Positions 52,227 through 64,000 of a stretch of 64,000 nt of DNA are shown in pieces. The notes under the pieces were generated by a model. It was not told the origin of the DNA. It saw only the letters and a list, made by a program, of their open reading frames with translations, and did no database searches. This DNA comes from Atrichornis clamosus (lineage: Eukaryota > Chordata > Aves > Passeriformes > Menuridae), in NCBI GenBank assembly GCA_013400975.1, contig WBMZ01011765.1, positions 62,001 to 126,000 of the forward strand, in the 5' to 3' direction. The position numbers and the translations under genes were made by a program. Every line of letters starts with the position of its first letter. Within the stretch, counting starts at the first letter, position 1.

Positions 52227-52597
52227 TGCTGCTGGGGCTCAGGCTCTGCAAGATCAGGTTCCGCTTTCAGCACGGCTCCCAGCCCCTCATCTGCAACCAG
52301 AACACTGACCTTGTTCTGTAGGTGCCAAACTGCAGTCAGAGAAGGAGCTCTTTCCCTGATGCCAGAAATCGTTGTGAGGGTCTCTGACACCACTGGCTCT
52401 GCCTGCCCTGCTGTTCATACAGTTGGAGTTCAGGCTCTTGCAGCTACAAGGTCTTGGAGAAGATCTCATCAAACTCCTTTCCTTGTCTCTGATGCAATGC
52501 AGTCTGCAGCCCTCCTGCAGCACTTTTACTTGGTGACACAGATCCTCTGTCAGCACACTTCTCCTGCAGCTGAGGACACCATCTCCTCCAGCCCCAC
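52227..52597. other. Unidentified GC-richer insert between CR1 and the LTR
   Basis: The base composition rises sharply compared with the flanks, and the CR1 homology stops at its left edge. Words recur at a distance, such as CAGGCTCTGCAAG and CAGGCTCTTGCAG. A minus-strand frame includes LCHQVKVLQEGCRLHCIRDK, which weakly recalls coiled-coil segments in avian retroelement transcripts. It may be ERV-related internal DNA adjoining the LTR or another repeat. Plus-strand frame 52188-52625 is also open across it. No product is supported. Confidence 0.35.
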
Positions 52598-53227
52598 TGT
52601 CATGTCATGCCAGGCAGGCAGCTAAACACCACACAGCTGCTCACTCACCCTGCCCCCAGCAGAATGGGGAGGGAATACAGAGAAAAAGTAAAACTCATGG
52701 ATTGAGATAAAGACAGTAATAGAGGGGGAGGGAGGGAAGGAAGGAAGGAAGGAAGGAAGGAAGGAAGGAAGGAAGGAAGGAAGGAANNNNNNNNNNNNNN
52801 AGGAAGGAAAAATCAATAACAGTAATAATAATGATTAGAATACACAAGCAAGTGATGCACTTGCTCACCACCTGCCAGTCGATGCCCAGCCAGTTCCTGA
52901 GCAGTGGTCCTCAGACTGATTTACTCCTAGTTTATATGCTGTGCGTGACACCATAAGGTACAGAATACCCCTTAGGTTAGCTGGGTTCACTTCTCTTGGC
53001 TCTCAGTTTACTGTGTCTCCTCTCAACTTACTGTGTCCCCCAGCCTACTTGCTCTTGGGACTGGGTGGGGTAAGAAGCTGAAAAGACCTTGACTCAGTGT
53101 AAACACTGCATAGCAACAACCAAAAATCAGTGTGTTATCAACATTATTCTCATACTGAATCCAAAACACAGCACTGTACCAGCTACTAGGAAGAAAATTA
53201 GCTCTATCCCAGCTGAAACCAGGATAC
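52598..53227 (-). mobile_element. Avian endogenous retrovirus LTR, minus orientation
   Basis: Read on the minus strand, the segment begins near 53227 with TGGTTTCAGCTGGGATAGAG, followed by a GGTACAGTGCTGTGTTTTGG block. It then has CAGTGTTTACACTGAGTCAAGG, a stretch matching the GCATATAAAC-type segment near 52935, and ends near 52598 with GTGTTTAGCTGCCTGCCTGGCATGACATGACA. This order matches an LTR class very frequent in bird genomes; the exact subfamily name cannot be given with confidence. Length is about 630 bases. No gag, pol or env frames are seen, and no second LTR, so it looks like a solo or partial LTR. Frames 52622-52816 and 53023-53400 are shadows. Confidence 0.8.
52721..52810. repeat. 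(GGAA)n microsatellite with an assembly gap
   Basis: GGAA units run from about 52727 on each side of 14 N bases at 52787-52800. The repeat sits within the LTR, between GAGATAAAGACAGTAATAGA and AATCAATAACAG, so it expanded inside the element after or before insertion. True copy number is unknown because of the N run. Confidence 0.96.
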
Positions 53228-53470
53228 CTCAGTGAGGCCTCCTTGCATCCATGGACCTGCAGAGCTGCATCCTCCCCTGGGAATTCAGGTGAAGTTAAGG
53301 AAGATGCTTTAGTTTCTGCCCCATGAGAGGTCGCCACCACTGCTGTGTGTACACTATCCTCCACAGTTTCTGGCCCTCTTCTGTGCTCACTTCTGCTCAA
53401 ATTGGCACAGACTGCTGCATCTCCTAGTTGCCCCTGTTAGCTGCACTCTGTCACATATCTGTGTCACATA
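53228..53470. other. GC-richer DNA flanking the LTR, unidentified
   Basis: The stretch just outside the LTR is richer in G and C than the following DNA and includes CCTCCTTGCATCCATGGACC and TTGCCCCTGTTAGCTGCACTC. It may be the remaining internal part or flank of the same retroelement insertion. No coding or repeat identity is certain. Confidence 0.3.
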
Positions 53471-55439
53471 GGTATGCTTAAATCTCCTGTGGGACATAAC
53501 CCAGCTGGTTCTCTTAGTACAAGACTAGCAAACATATATTCCTAAAAATACAATAAGAGATGCAGTCTTCAACATTGCCAACAGAAGCAATGGGGAAGTA
53601 ATTCTTCTTCCTGGGATTTGACATTATTTGCTACATATTGATACAGTTCTAATCACGTATAAAATGCAGACATTTTTATCCTCCATTTTTACTCTGGAGC
53701 AATTCAAAAGACTCAAGCAAGCTCTGCTCATATCACTGGAAATAGTTTAGAGGTATTGTTTGACCTTCAGGAAATGGGTACTACCTATTCATTTACTCTG
53801 GGCAGTTCATTGTTTTCCTTTAGATTTTAGGTGCTTCCTTGGTCAGCTAGACAACAAGTCTAGATACTGGTTTGAAACAGTAATAGGAATGTAATGGGAA
53901 TCTAGACACCTAACTTAGGGGACAAGTAAATCTCATACAGATCAGAAGAAAAATACTTAATGGTAATCATAATTTTAATCTATTGAAATTTCTGGAATCT
54001 CCATCAAAAAAAGATTGATGGCCCTAAATGCTACAGATAGTATGAGTTCCAGGTCTTTAAATCTCCAAGGACTAAGCATTCAGATGCACAACACACCTGC
54101 TCCATGCATGAGTGAATGCAGAATTGGTTGTGATGTCAAATGACTATGTTGGATTCACAACTGGTCACCACTCTCCACGAACATAACTCATTCCTATTCT
54201 AGCAAATAATGGATCAGTAACTGTTAGTTGTCGAGAAGGATTTAAGACCTTTGAGAAACAAATTCTACTTTTAACTATGGCAAAGTGAGAAAAGCAAATT
54301 GAACACTACCATCATGTAATAACCTGCAGTTTATACGGGATAAAGATAAACTGTCAAGACCAGAAATGAAGTCCTTCTTTCTGTATTGGGAATTGTGAGA
54401 CTTTCAAAAATAGATCTACCAGAAATAAAATATATCATATTATATATAATAAATGACATAAATTGAGTTGTTTTACTTCCATCTGGTAAAAGATGTCAAA
54501 GTCTGTACAAGTAAAATCTGACAGGCAAATGACCATTCTTTCCCACTAAGGCTAATAAAAAGGGATATAGTGTGTATATCTGTTCAAATCCTCTTTACTT
54601 TCCAAAACTGCATACTGAGAATGAACCACAATCTCTGCTAGATTCCAAATCACACCCAGCTGCTCTTTGAGAGATCATTAATTGTCTCAGGACAAAAACT
54701 TGCAGGGGACTATTCCATCAGTTTAGCAGTAGAGACAACCCATTCAGGCATTCATAACATTCCATGGAACTGTCTGAATTTGTGGTATACACATGTCCTT
54801 AAAAGCTGCAAATCTAATACCACTTTTGCACTAAAAAGAAGAAAATAATTTTTTAAAAATGTAAATTCATTAATTTCTTTTGATTAGGAAATTGATTTAA
54901 AGATATATATATATATGTGAGAGGAAAAAACAGCATTTCAGTTTGATTTTCCAAAAAAAAAAGATATGTAATAGTGCTGTTTGCTCATCCATCTGTTCAA
55001 CTTGCTTGCCAGTTCTCAAAACTTTCAAATAAATTAATGAACTTAGAATACAAACCCAAAGAGCAAGACATTAATAATATTCAAATCAATCTGTATTTCT
55101 TAAGATGTGATTCTCTCTCAAAAGCTTCATTTTAAAGGATAATGCTAGAAGTTGAGGTAGAAATTTTAATTAGACAAGTGATCATTCATACCCCGTGCCT
55201 GCTTTCAAGGCTACACTAACAAAAATCACCCTGTAACACACACAGGTATCCAGACTGCTCTGCCTCTTACAGGACACTGTGGCTCTCGCAGGGGGACAGC
55301 ACGATGGCAGGAAGCAATAAGCACAAATTGGAACAACAAGAAATTTTGACCAAGTATAGAAAAAACAAAACCCAGAAACATTGGAGTGGTTGGCCAGACA
55401 GTCTGTAAAGTGTCCTTCCTCAGTGATACACCAAGCATG
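53471..55439. other. AT-rich unique non-coding DNA
   Basis: A short AT repeat is at about 54903-54916. No gene or interspersed repeat is recognised. Confidence 0.55.
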
Positions 55440-55535
55440 ATTGCACCAGGCCCTGAGCAGCCTGCTTTAACTGGAAGGAGATTGGACTACACAATCTCGA
55501 GGTTCCTTCCAACCCACAAAATTTTACGGCTGCTT
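55440..55535 (+). mobile_element. CR1 LINE 3' end, plus orientation
   Basis: GCACCAGGCCCTGAGCAGCCTGCTTTAACTGGAAGGAGATTGGACTACACAATCTCGAGGTTCCTTCCAACCC is the terminal part of the CR1 3' region. Fewer than 100 bases remain, and the final short repeat has decayed. Confidence 0.85.
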
Positions 55536-57004
55536 ATATGGAGTCTATGAGCAGAAGAGGAAGAGTTGGTGACAGAATTTAAATCGGGTCCAATTAACTC
55601 GCAAAATAAAAGTGAACCTTGAAATAGATTCATATTTCATTGACACTTCATGTATTAAAGGATGTCTGTATATCTTACTGGATTGCTTAGATGGTCTTTT
55701 TTCTTAGTTCAGCTGCAGGCATCTGACTCCCCTATAATCTCTTTTTTAGTATCCTCTGAATTTCTGGGTAAATCTTAAAAGATGGGAGGTTTTCAAGGCT
55801 GTCACCAATAGCCTGTCACTGATGTATATAAAGTTTCTGGATTCAGCAAGTGAAAGATGCATTTATGTAGAGAGATACCTGGAAGCAGCAGAAAACAATA
55901 TCCAAGGACACAGGAAGGTCTAACCCTAGTCAAAGTCAAATGGACCTAGAATCCTTGAATCTAAAGCAGGGTAAAATGTCTGCCTTAAAATCTTCAAAAC
56001 AAATAAGAGTCTTAAAGGAAACATTCACAAGAGTACAGATGTCAGAAGAAATGTGAAACTTTGACCTGAGTGCTGAAAGCAACTGAGATATTGCAAGTAA
56101 GTTAAAAACATAATTGGTTGCTTCTACTGTTTTCTGAGGGAATGGAATTCTGTGCACATCCTTTACAAACAAGCAGAATTGTACCCAAATGGGTGTTGTA
56201 CCTGACTGGTACTACATCTACAAATTAAAACAAATCTGCAGGGCACAGACAGTGAAAACCAGAATGAATGAAATTAGATGCATAACACAATTGACAAACA
56301 CATGTGCTTTGTGGTATTTGTAAACCCTGAAGATACCTAGTCAGCTCACTAGCTGTCACTCCAGAAAGACAAAACCTCTCCTTATGTGGGAAGAGATATC
56401 TGGTGTTCCGGGAAGCCTATTTTGTCTAAAATGGCACTCACCATCTATGTTTAGTCAAGTGAATTGAAGCCAGGTTTTCCAGACTGAACATAAAATGTGT
56501 GTAATTGTGTCTTTCTTGTCACTGCAGAGGCTAGAGCTGGCTGTTTTGCAATCCCATGTTATATATCTCTTCTTATCCTCTTCACCCCTCATGCTGTGGT
56601 GGGATTAAGTAAGGGCCTTTCAGAGAGAAAAGAAAAAGAAGGCCTTGTGCCAAACAGAAAGAAATAACCTGGTAATTCAGGCAGCTCAGACACTCCAAAA
56701 TGCTTTTGGCCACAGAGGTGATCTCAGACACTGCTATCTTTTCTTTGGGTATTAAATAATAGTATCCTTTGTTTAAAAAAAAATCCATTGAAGCACTGGA
56801 AGGAAAGGACAATTCATGTCTTCTGTGACTGAAGCATTCACCTTTTTTAAAACCACTGGGAAAATCTTCCTTCAGATAATATTTAAGTCTTTATTCACCA
56901 GAAAGGTTCCCTCAATAGCCTCAGGCTAGACCATGCACATTTGATATGATACAGACAGGAGACTGTATTGGAATTGTTTCAGATAAATTTCATTGAAGGA
57001 CAAA
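55536..57004. other. Unique non-coding DNA
   Basis: No gene or repeat is recognised. Confidence 0.55.
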
Positions 57005-57350
57005 GGTGTGAAATAGTTTCTGTATGAAGAAGGTTGAACAGATCAGGACTGTTCTGCTTGGAGAAGCAGTAATATAGGTCTAATAAAACATTGAATGGCA
57101 AGAAGAGGGTGAAGAGAAATAACAGTTCATGGAGTCTTCCCATATAAGAACTAGAGATTATCAAATAAAATAGGAGTTGGCAAGCCCAAAGTAGACATCT
57201 TTCATTCAAGACACTTCATACAAGGTCCATACAAGCTCTGTGAATCCTTTTTACAGGATGTTGCAGGTGCTACAATTTTATATTGTGTGAAAAGTGGTTA
57301 GAAATTTTCATGGAGAAAAAAGGCAAAGACTATTAATTAGAGAGTTAAAT
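57005..57350 (+). mobile_element. Old LINE fragment (CR1/L3-like), plus orientation
   Basis: GACTGTTCTGCTTGGAGAAG, AGAGGGTGAAGAGAAATAACAGTTCATGGAGTCTTCCCATATAAGAACTAGAG, TTTCATTCAAGACACTTC, TACAGGATGTTGCAGGTGC and TTTTCATGGAGAAAAAAGGC follow the order of an older CR1-clade 3' region (heading pattern, ATATAAG, 'ACAGGATGTTGTG', 'TCATGGAGG'). It is diverged, with internal indels. Confidence 0.62.
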
Positions 57351-58974
57351 GTCACATGACTGACTCTAATTTGCACTGGCACCGAAAATTTCAGTATGGC
57401 AGACGCACAATACTGACTATTGGAACACAGGCTGCTGGGCTGGAGAGGTGTTTGGACTGCCTGGTGGGGCTATCCCTGTATTCTTAAATCCCTTACCTGA
57501 ATGAAGCAGAGATGCACTTTACAATGAGACTGCTTCCAAAGAGAAAACCTGAAGCTAACATATGGCCCTGTGATTTTGAGCAGAAACACCACCCTGCAGT
57601 TCCAAATCTCCTTCTGAAATTTGCTCATCTATTCCCAGCATAATCTGATGAAAATAAAAATAAAAAATGAACACTTTGTTTTAAAAAGTCCCAAACAGCT
57701 CCTCTGTTATCCAAACCCAAACTCCACACTTTTCTGAGGTTTCCCTTCCAGAACCACAAAAGACATTGGCATGTTCTATAGACTTGGGCACCAGTAAAAT
57801 CCAATATGTTTCTAAAGAAGACTGATTGCCTGTCCATTGCCTGCAATGATTTTAAGGCCCAGTGCTCCACAGGGGAGAGATACAAGACAGCCAGGAAAGA
57901 CATTGTGAAAACAGACAGTGAGCGTATAAATCACCAGTGCAACTCAGACATAGAAGCTAGAAAGATGACTCCTATTTGGAAGATAAACTGCACTGTGAAT
58001 GCTAAGGCAGAGCAAGCAAATCTTTTGATATAGGTAAAATGCAGAATACTGTGGGGAAGAGAAAGGAATCAACCTTCTGCCCCCAGTGAAAACACTGGCT
58101 TTATTGAGCCAGGAATTGGAAAAGGTTATTTTTTCCTTGTGCTGAAATACCTCCAGACCATAGCTGGGAGGAGGATTGGGGCACTTGCCTACAATGATTC
58201 AATCTAGTATGGAAAAAATATATGTTCTTACGATGATTTTCTAACACCAAAGAATTTGTCTGTTTTAATAAGCCCAGAGAACCTAGGTGTCTGGTGATTT
58301 CTTGTCATAAATCAGGAGCTCATTAAAAGAAAAAAGTATGAAAAGAAGGCAAAGATTCTGGCAGGAGTCTTGAGAAAACAATTGAAAAGCATTTTTGAAG
58401 TTTCACTCATTTTGGTGCAATATGTGCAAAGGCCACAGCTCTGAGCAGTAGTTCTGAAGTCTGTCAACTAAGTACCTTAAAGCTCCTGAATTTACTGAAT
58501 TTTAGACCCTGGATTCAGCTTTCCGCCTCTGTCTGGATACTGCTTGCTTAGAATGACGCGTAAAGCTGTGGTTGTGGGAGGGAGCTACAGAAAGTCATGC
58601 TACCTGACCAACAGGAAATTCAAAGTGCATCAATTCTAAGAGTCCAAAGAGCTGTTGAAAAGTAAGATAAGGTTCAGAAGGGGATTACTGTGTCCTAAAT
58701 GTGATATTTTTATTGAGAGGGCAATGCTTAAATTACATTTTTATGAGCCAGAGTGGCATACCATCACTTTTTCATTTTACTGGGAAGCTTGCTGGGGCTT
58801 CTCTGGTTCACAGCTGCAGAACGGATTAATTTTATCCTCTCCTGAATGAGACCTTCAGTCCCACTGTAGCTTCTAACTTGGAAGCATCTTGCAAGAATAC
58901 TACAAGAGGAAAATTATTATATCATCAGACAGAGTAAAAGAGAAACAGGAATAAAAATTAATAAAACACCAAGA
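57351..58974. other. Unique non-coding DNA
   Basis: Nothing recognised on either strand. Confidence 0.55.
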
Positions 58975-59120
58975 CTTGATTCAGCAAAACATTTATGTGC
59001 ATGTTAGCCTTAAGCATCCCTGGTTAGTGAAGCACTAAAGCATGTTCTCAGGCTTAATCGAAGTTAATGGGATTTACACAGGTCCTGAAGGTAATCACGT
59101 TTCACTGCTTCATTAAATCA
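58975..59120. repeat. Palindromic MITE-like interspersed repeat (decayed)
   Basis: GATTCAGCAAAACATTTATGTGCATGTTAGCCTTAAGCAT, then GCACTAAAGCATG, GGCTTAATCGAAGTTAATGGGATTTAC, follows the bird/reptile palindrome that opens 'GATTCAGCAAAGCACTTAAGCA' and has 'TTGACTTCAATGGGA' at its centre. It is the same family as the copy at 17682-17790. Confidence 0.55.
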
Positions 59121-62100
59121 GAATGCAAGTATTAGAAGGTAAGGGTTATCCTCAGGGAATTCCACTGAAATACAGGGTGATACAAAACTATAAATCATGG
59201 TAAGGTATTTATTATTAAAATTCATACACAAAAATGTGCTAAGGGAAATGCAGGGTGCATGAGAGCTGAGCCTCAGAATAGCACTTTGTTTAACAAGATA
59301 TCTGAGACATGAGACCTATTTCAGTGTAAAATCAGAAGTAACTACAGTGAAGCCAAGGCTGACACAGCTGAGATCAACATTAAACCCTAGAGAAGGGGAT
59401 TTTCTAAAAGTTTGGGGGGAGGGGAAGAAAAATGGAGAACAGGTCCCCAGAGAACATGATAAATGGTGATGGGTTAGGCAATCTAGTTCTGCTTCCAAAA
59501 GCCAGGCTTAATCCTCACTCAGGAGTAGACATTGTGCCACATATTTAATCTATCCCTTAGAGAGAGTCAAAAGGATCAAAAGCATCACACAGATACTTAA
59601 AGAGAAAGGTCATATTCCCATTGAGGACTAATGACTATATCCGTTCCTGCAAGCATGGGGATTTCTGGTGAGGGAACTAAAAGTGCAGTGTTTCCAGCGT
59701 TAACTCTGGCTGTAGGGTGTCTGCTGCCACAACAGCTTCTTGAACCCTTCCCCTTTACTCCAAACTACCCTCATGCTGTGAACTTGCAGCTCCCTGTGTT
59801 TCTCCTACAGCTTTTCCATACCTTTCAGCAAAGGGATTTCTTTAACAAAACTAAGCCCTGTGATCAGATCACCCGAAGCCACTGCAATGTCTCAAAACTA
59901 CCAAAGCCTTTGTGGTTACAGAAGAATTGTAGAGAGCTGCTATAATTTAAGAGCAGAGATTTTTTTTTTCCACTGTAGTGGTTCAATGTGTGTTGTGTGC
60001 ACACATGTGCTTCAGCACAGATGGAGATTCAAATGAATATCAGACCCTTTGGTGTGAGTTCAAATTTCCTGAAGGTGTTGGAATGTCTGTAAAACATCAG
60101 ATGCCCTTTTGGTTGTTTTTGTTATAAATACATTTTAATTCTCTGCTGATTTGACATTTCAGTTTATTTAGGAAAATGGGGAGAAAAAGGACAACATAGA
60201 GAAAAAAGTTACTATGGAAAAAAAGAAGGGAAAGGGAAAGGGGAAAGGAGGGAGGCATGTATGTCCCTGGCAGCTACCTGCCTTTCTTATACAAAGCCAC
60301 CTATGATTCTTCTACAACCACAAACAAGTCAGATTTTCTTTGTGCTCTGTCCAGAAAGGAAGTTCAAAATATGCACATCTACTCCAAAGCTATTAATCTT
60401 TTTTATAAGATTACTGGGAAGAGTAGAGAACCATTGTCATATTTCTTAAAATTAATTTTCCCCAAAGCTTCAGGAGTCTTTAAAGTAAAGTTTAAGATAT
60501 TCTTTTTTTGTCTCCTAACACATTTACCTCCTAAACAACAGATACTTCATGACTGTTTTATTTTTCTACTGGTTATATCTATTTCTCTGTTTCTTCAGGG
60601 AAAAAAAAAAAAGCAAAAAGCAAAAAAAACCCCAAATCCCAACACTTTAGACCAGTGCATGGCTGGCTTTAGTTTCAGCTTGCTACTGTCAATCCAGACC
60701 CACAGGGCCGGAGACTTGCATCCACAAAACTGAAGAATATAATGCATGAAAGAGTTTCTAAATGGTCAGTAAGGCCAAGAAAATAACAATCTCTGAATCT
60801 TTCAATTCTCAAAAATGGTTTCAATTGCATATTGAAAGTAACATAAGGCAAAAAAGCAACAAAAATCAGAGTCAGGCCTCTAAACAAATGTCATCACTGC
60901 TTAGACTTCAGTGAGGGTGTTAATTATTATCACAAAGTGAGGAAACCACAGAATTGTTGGACCAAACACACGTTTCATGTGGAGAAAGTAGTACAAACAA
61001 ACCAGAAACATACATCATTTTTCATGGAGTACAGAGAAGATCCATCTATTTATTCAACAAGCCTTAGGGATCCTCCTCCTGTACAATCTAACATAGTGCA
61101 GTACAACTAGCATCCCAAGGCTATTACAGCCTTTCATATGCTTGTAATATATTAACTATCTCTGCTATGAGATTACAACTGGAATAATTCTGAGTGTTGT
61201 TAAGAGGGAACTTCTTGTATAAAATCTACATGTGCTGTACTATGACACCAACGCCCGAGAGCCAACCTTCTCCCATACACTGCACATTTGCAGTTAAGAA
61301 GATATTTTAACTAAACCTAAGAAATAAAATTATTCTACCTGGATCTAGAACATGGGATATAAGGACTAAAAGGTCTGCTATACCCTATGGATGAGCCATG
61401 CACATGGTGAAAAAATGTACTTCTCACTACAATCAATATGTCAGAGGGAGTTGTGATGCATGTAGTTCAAAGGTTATCCCAGAGAATGACAAATACCAGG
61501 TACTTCACACCAAGGTGGTAGAAAGGTCAGAGTAAGCAGGTTTTGGATATTCTGTCTAGAAGGTATCCTTTTTCCCCCTTTAATATCAAGATGATTTGTT
61601 ACCAGGAGCTGAATAAAAAATAACATATCCTAGTATGTGTATAATACAGGAATATTATCTAGCCATGCCACAGATTTTGTTACTTATGGACCAATCTAGG
61701 AATAAAATTTCTTATAATGTTGAGAGTAAAATAGAGATTAGGCAGTTCACTGATCTGTACTCTCAGAATTAAGAAGGACAGATCCTTCCCTGGTATGCAC
61801 TCAACTCATCATGACAATTTTTAGAGCATCTCATTGTTATATACTGATGATATATATGATAAAAAAGCTACGATGACACACTTAGGTTATGTCTCTATTA
61901 CCACATTTACCTGAATCATAGCCACACTGACAGACCTTATTTTAAGGCTGATAACCATCAACCTTCTCTAGGTTTGCACAGTGGCTGTACACTGGTTTCA
62001 GCATGCAAAATCTCAGTTGAGAGAAGGCAAGAGAAAATCTCCAAGTGCCTTACAATTTCTCAAATTGAAACTTCCAGTCAACCTTTTTGAACCCCTGAAA

Positions 62101-64000
62101 ATTCCTAACAACAGAATCCTAGAACTGGTGTACTGAATACAGTTAAATTGCTTTAAGTTAAGTAACTTTTAACTTAGGTCATTAAGCATTAGCAATTTGA
62201 GCTAACTCACCTAGCTTGACTTAAACTGGGTTTAACATGGTCTAGTTTTGCAGCTGACCCATAACAATTCTATTCCGATATTTTCTAACTGATGTACGAA
62301 TCAATTTTTTTAAATGTCTCTTACTAAGAAATTTGCAAGCAAAGCCAGTCCTGCACAAACCACACCTTTCCTTGAATTTACTGCCATCTTTTTAGAAAGT
62401 TTATTTAAAAGAATATAACCCAAATATGTGCTTTTCTATGAAACACACTTTTCAAGTTCATTTTGCCAGAGAAAATACTAATTTTCCAGAATGGCATATT
62501 TCATTCGCTACCAAAGAGGACTGACTGTAACATAAAGCGGGTGGCTCCCTCAGAAGAAAGAGAAACAATTTGACATGGTAGGTCTGGTATCCTTCTGCAA
62601 TATCAAATGAAGCCCTACATTTTCAAAATGATGCATGGGAACTTAACCACGTGGTGCCCATTAAAGTCAATGCCAGCTCTCATGGTTTATGAGGTCAACA
62701 GAAGTCCTTGATGGAATTACACCCCCATCCTGCATGGCGGATTCTCTTGTATCACAGATTCTGAATCAAAGCCTATAAGGTCAACAAAAATGTGTACAGT
62801 CAGTTTGCTCAGGTTTGGATCACGTATCTCCACTGGAAGAGAGAAGCAAGAGAGAAATAAATTACTGAACAATTGTTAGTTTAACGGCATGGCATGGGTC
62901 TTATGTTGATACATATTCCTGTATCGTAAGGAGGAAATAATGTCTTCCTGCGGTCATGCTCAAGGTATCTGAATGAAAAGAGAAACACCAGGGAATATTC
63001 CTCTGAAAAACAAAAGAACATCCTGTGAGAGTGCAATTGCAAAGTAATTCTTTAAGCATGCCTAACAGCTATCATACAACATATGAAACACTGTATACTT
63101 GAAGGATAAATATTCTGGGTTCTTTGCGCATCACGTGTACTTTTAGAATTTGCTGTCCTGGTGCACATATGTCACACAGTTTTGTATCTACTGGACTGAA
63201 TCTTTTAAAATCTATCAAAATAGTAATATTCAAGGTCCTAAAGTGAAACCTGGCACTCAATTTGCACAAAGATTTTGCACATTGTTGTGCTTTAAAACAC
63301 TCAGTAGTTAATAAAAGACTGTGGTCTACTGGTATATTGGTTTTCATACTCTCTCCATTGGAATATGATCTTGCTTTAGCAATAAACTAATACGTTGATT
63401 GAATACTTTCCAATTCTCTAGGTTTCTAGCAGTGTTCCTGGGGTTGTATCACTAGCAGCACAGTGACTGTGTTAACAGAACCCTTCTGGGAAAATGAAAA
63501 GCCTTGGTATCAGTGGGGTCTCTCGAATCTATATATGTAAGATAGAATAATTTTATTCAGAAAGTAGGTGTTTGTCAAGCCACGTGATGATATTCATTAT
63601 AAAAACATGGACCTACAAGCTTCTAGGAATTTGTATGCTTATCAGACACAGTCAGGATTCCATCAGAGTACGAAAAGTCCTAAGCTAGTTAACAATTTAG
63701 GAAGCAATTTGCATGCATTCATAAATGCATGCCTTGCAAACAAAGGTCTAGAAAGAAGCAGACATGCTTATTGAAGAAGATTTGCACAGAGCAAATAAAT
63801 AATATCTCTGAGAGAAGCAGAAAATTTGAAATCATAACAGCAATGGGATAAGGATTATCACCAGGTGTTTCCATGGGTGCATGGTGTCTGTGGTTTAGTT
63901 AGGCTCCTGTTATCCAGGGCTGTGAATGGGGTACCATGGCCAGTCAAAAACATAAACATTGCAGCATTTATTTTACAGTAATGGACAAGATCAAATCAGG
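59121..64000. other. AT-rich unique non-coding DNA
   Basis: A purine-rich GGGAAA repeat lies near 60228-60255 and an A run near 60600-60612. The 158-codon frame at 60257-60733 crosses the A run and has no domain features. Nothing else is recognised. Confidence 0.55.
60228..60255. repeat. Short (GGGAAA)n purine repeat
   Basis: GAAGGGAAAGGGAAAGGGGAAAGGAGGGAGG is visible. Confidence 0.8.

Noticed and set aside
52188..52625. 145-codon plus-strand frame
   Set aside because: Starts inside reversed CR1 and runs through unidentified GC-rich repeat-like DNA into the LTR edge; an artefact of low stop frequency in GC-rich sequence.
60257..60733. 158-codon plus-strand frame, the longest in the window
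   Set aside because: Crosses an A run giving a lysine stretch, overlaps another frame, shows no domain features; chance frame.
1..64000. CRISPR arrays, rRNA, tRNA genes, operons and phage genes
   Set aside because: No regularly spaced direct repeats, no tRNA-like cloverleaf with A/B boxes and no rRNA words were seen; the sequence is vertebrate in character.

Overview
This 64 kb window looks like AT-rich, non-coding vertebrate DNA, almost certainly from a bird. The main evidence is a set of 5'-truncated copies of CR1, the dominant avian LINE. Several keep the typical 3' end: 'supported' copies near 6.6, 17.2, 26.7, 35.1, 52.0 and 55.4 kb, and older or more diverged ones near 5.6, 41.7 and 57.0 kb. 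A solitary LTR at about 52.6-53.2 kb resembles a class common in bird genomes. A few palindromic, MITE-like repeats of a kind widespread in birds and reptiles are also present. No bacterial or phage features, operons, ribosomal RNA or tRNA genes, or CRISPR arrays are seen. A run of 14 N at 52,787-52,800 lies inside a GGAA microsatellite, as expected of a genome assembly.

No complete protein-coding gene can be supported. Nearly all open frames of 60-150 codons look like chance frames between stop codons. A few segments stand out because an open frame sits between good splice signals or has protein-like composition. The best is a plus-strand exon-like segment at 33.07-33.16 kb. It has a strong acceptor, a coiled-coil-like peptide and a match to the GC-AG type of donor. 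A second such segment lies at 36.52-36.60 kb. Weaker plus-strand candidates lie at 2.4, 8.9, 38.4, 43.2 and 43.6 kb. On the minus strand there is a possible terminal exon at 22.9 kb, a broken cellular-looking coding relic at 37.8-38.3 kb, and a 140-codon frame at 15.3-15.7 kb resembling the C-terminal end of L1-type reverse transcriptase proteins. A 46-codon frame at 4.93-5.07 kb would encode a single-pass membrane peptide.

Layout: 0-13 kb is mostly unique AT-rich sequence with two CR1 pieces. About 13.1-14.3 kb has the texture of conserved non-coding DNA, with TAAT-type motifs and a 30-codon frame. 15-33 kb holds the L1-like relic, two CR1 copies and a palindromic repeat. 33-44 kb holds the exon-like segments and the coding relic. 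44-52 kb is unique apart from a TG-rich, locally CpG-bearing patch at 49.6-49.9 kb. 52-53.5 kb is a nest of CR1, unidentified GC-richer DNA, LTR and microsatellite. 53.5-64 kb is again mostly unique with old LINE pieces. The window most likely lies in large introns or between genes. No new biological system can be shown; the items listed as findings are the ones that merit alignment or transcript data.
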